From the NCBI GenBank assembly GCA_045632265.1, contig JAZQWG010000002.1:14269-78268 (forward strand): a DNA stretch of 64,000 nucleotides, written 5' to 3'. Below the pieces are notes generated by a model that was given only the letters and a program-made list of their open reading frames with translations, had not been told where the DNA came from and ran no database searches. Both the position numbers and the translations under genes were made by a program. Below, in pieces: positions 63,142 through 64,000 of this stretch. Each line of letters starts with the position of its first letter. Positions within the stretch are counted from its first letter, which is position 1. Source of the stretch: Scatosoma sp045632265 (GTDB lineage Bacteria > Bacillota > Clostridia > Christensenellales > Borkfalkiaceae).

Positions 63142-64000
63142 TTATTTCTCCTTGTCCTTTCTCTTCTTTCTCTCGACTATGCCACAAACCAAAGCCCCCG
63201 CCGTGATGAAAAGAGGTAAAGCGCCAACGGTAGATGAACAACCAGTAGAAGTTGAATCCGTTGTTGCCTTTTCCCACTTTGCCGTGTAAGTCTTGTTGGC
63301 AGATACCGTCACTTGGTGTTGTGCGTTAGTGGATAACAACGTTTCACCCTCGTACCAACCAAGGAAACAATACCCTGCGTTGGTCATTGCAATTAAGGTG
63401 ACTGTTTCTCCTTCGTCATAAACACCACCGCCCGTCACACTTCCCGCCTCGGCAACATTCCCATCTACCGTAATCGTGTAAGTAGGAACGGAAGGAATAA
63501 CAATTTCTTCCCATTTCGCCGTATATGTCTTGTCGGCACACACCGTCACTTGATATTTCGCATTAGCGGACAACAACGTTTCACCGTCGTACCAACCAAG
63601 GAAGCGATACCCTGCGTTAGTCGTTGCAATCAAGGAAATCGTTTCACCCTCGTCGAACGTTCCAGAGTCGGTGACCTCACCTGCACTTTCAATATTCCTA
63701 TTTATCGTAATTGTATAAGTAGGAACGGAAGGAATAACAATTTCTTCCCATTTCGCCGTATATGTCTTGTCGGCAGAAACCGTCACTTGATATTTCGCAT
63801 TAGCGGACAACAGCGTATTTCCGTCGTACCAACCAAGGAAGCGATACCCTGCGTTAGTCGTTGCAATCAAGGTAAACGTTTCGCCCTCGTCGAACGTTCC
63901 AGAGTCGGTGACCTCACCTGCACTTTCAATATTCCTATTTATCGTAATCGTGTAAGTAGGAACGGAAGGAATAACAATTTCTTCCCATTTCGCCGTATAT
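63142..64000 (-). CDS. Surface protein with InlB B-type repeats (5' part beyond window)
   Basis: The last ~285 codons of a larger gene; the frame is open to base 64000, so the true start lies outside. It encodes repeats of 79 residues with the pattern PTYTITI...G.V...G.(F/Y)DEGET..LIA.TNAGY.FLGWY.G..LLS...YQVTV.A.KTYTAKWE, the InlB B/Flg_new-type beta-grasp repeat of cell-wall proteins. The C-terminus is STGCSSTVGA, one helix and ERKKRKDKEK, the same anchor layout as the proteins at 6127 and 12300. Function beyond surface exposure is unknown. Confidence 0.9.
   Translation of the reverse strand, partial: YTAKWEEIVIPSVPTYTITINRNIESAGEVTDSGTFDEGETFTLIATTNAGYRFLGWYDGNTLLSANAKYQVTVSADKTYTAKWEEIVIPSVPTYTITINRNIESAGEVTDSGTFDEGETISLIATTNAGYRFLGWYDGETLLSANAKYQVTVCADKTYTAKWEEIVIPSVPTYTITVDGNVAEAGSVTGGGVYDEGETVTLIAMTNAGYCFLGWYEGETLLSTNAQHQVTVSANKTYTAKWEKATTDSTSTGCSSTVGALPLFITAGALVCGIVERKKRKDKEK
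63481..64000. repeat. Tandem 237-bp DNA repeats
   Basis: Units start at 63481, 63718 and 63955, exactly 237 bp (79 codons) apart, with near-identical DNA. They encode the InlB-type repeats and continue past the window, so copy number may vary by recombination or assemble poorly. Confidence 0.92.

Noticed and set aside
63481..64000. CRISPR-like array
   Set aside because: The 237-bp units are coding and contiguous with no unique spacers; no cas genes are present.
1..64000. tRNA, rRNA or riboswitch genes
   Set aside because: I saw no cloverleaf, rRNA core segment or recognisable riboswitch core in the intergenic gaps; a covariance-model scan would be needed to exclude divergent ones.

Overview
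The window looks like chromosome of an uncultured, Gram-positive (monoderm) Bacillota, most likely a gut Clostridia of the Christensenellales type. That placement is inference, with no 16S or tRNA gene to anchor it. It rests on strong AAGGAG ribosome sites, lipobox lipoproteins, a DAP-type MurE, an AT-leaning genome, LytS-type two-component signalling, and large surface proteins ending in a Cys-containing motif, one membrane helix and RKKK. Every supported gene lies on the minus strand, so transcription runs from high to low coordinates.

Layout, right to left. (1) 63.1-64.0 kb: 3' end of a surface protein made of 79-residue InlB-type repeats. (2) 61.3-62.9 kb: a GH20 hexosaminidase with its own promoter and terminator. 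(3) 32.6-60.8 kb: a 28-kb type IV secretion (T4SS) locus. It holds two paralogous soluble proteins, a LytS-type kinase and response regulator, a lipoprotein, a VirD4 coupling ATPase, a 2491-residue membrane-anchored adhesin-like protein, a VirB2-like pilin, a lipoprotein, a VirB6-like channel protein, a VirB3-VirB4 fusion ATPase, three further soluble proteins, and a second regulator with a degenerate receiver. No relaxase, integrase or replication gene is visible. (4) 31.7-32.5 kb: an RpiB/LacAB isomerase between two 112-bp direct copies of the regulator's 3' end and terminator. (5) 27.6-31.5 kb: a four-gene operon of a GlpA-like dehydrogenase, an FAD oxidoreductase, a DUF1667 protein and a HAD phosphatase. 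(6) 6.1-27.5 kb: a polysaccharide-use region with a GH127 enzyme, a GH78-like rhamnosidase, an AraC regulator, and a long operon for a sugar ABC importer (binding protein and two permeases), two related TIM-barrel glycosidase-like proteins and two large surface carbohydrate-binding proteins. (7) 1-6.0 kb: murE-mraY-murD-ftsW-murA, with murA running off the left edge.

The most interesting part is the T4SS locus. Three of its intergenic gaps carry the same promoter layout: two GGTGTAC-like heptamers 11 bp apart, then exactly 9 nt, then a -10 box, with no -35 box. Direct repeats with an 11-bp period are what OmpR/SARP-type regulators bind, and the locus encodes two such regulators. The three promoters precede (a) the two paralogous soluble proteins, (b) the pilin and channel genes and (c) the second soluble-protein set plus the degenerate regulator. 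This points to a self-contained, coordinately induced contact or secretion machine. Several of its soluble proteins share C-terminal tails that could be export signals, so they are candidate substrates.

In the sugar region, surface proteins would bind plant or host glycans, secreted enzymes would release oligosaccharides, the ABC importer would take them up, and cytoplasmic GH78-, GH127- and barrel-type enzymes would finish them. No ABC ATPase is encoded here, so a shared MsmK-like ATPase elsewhere is implied.
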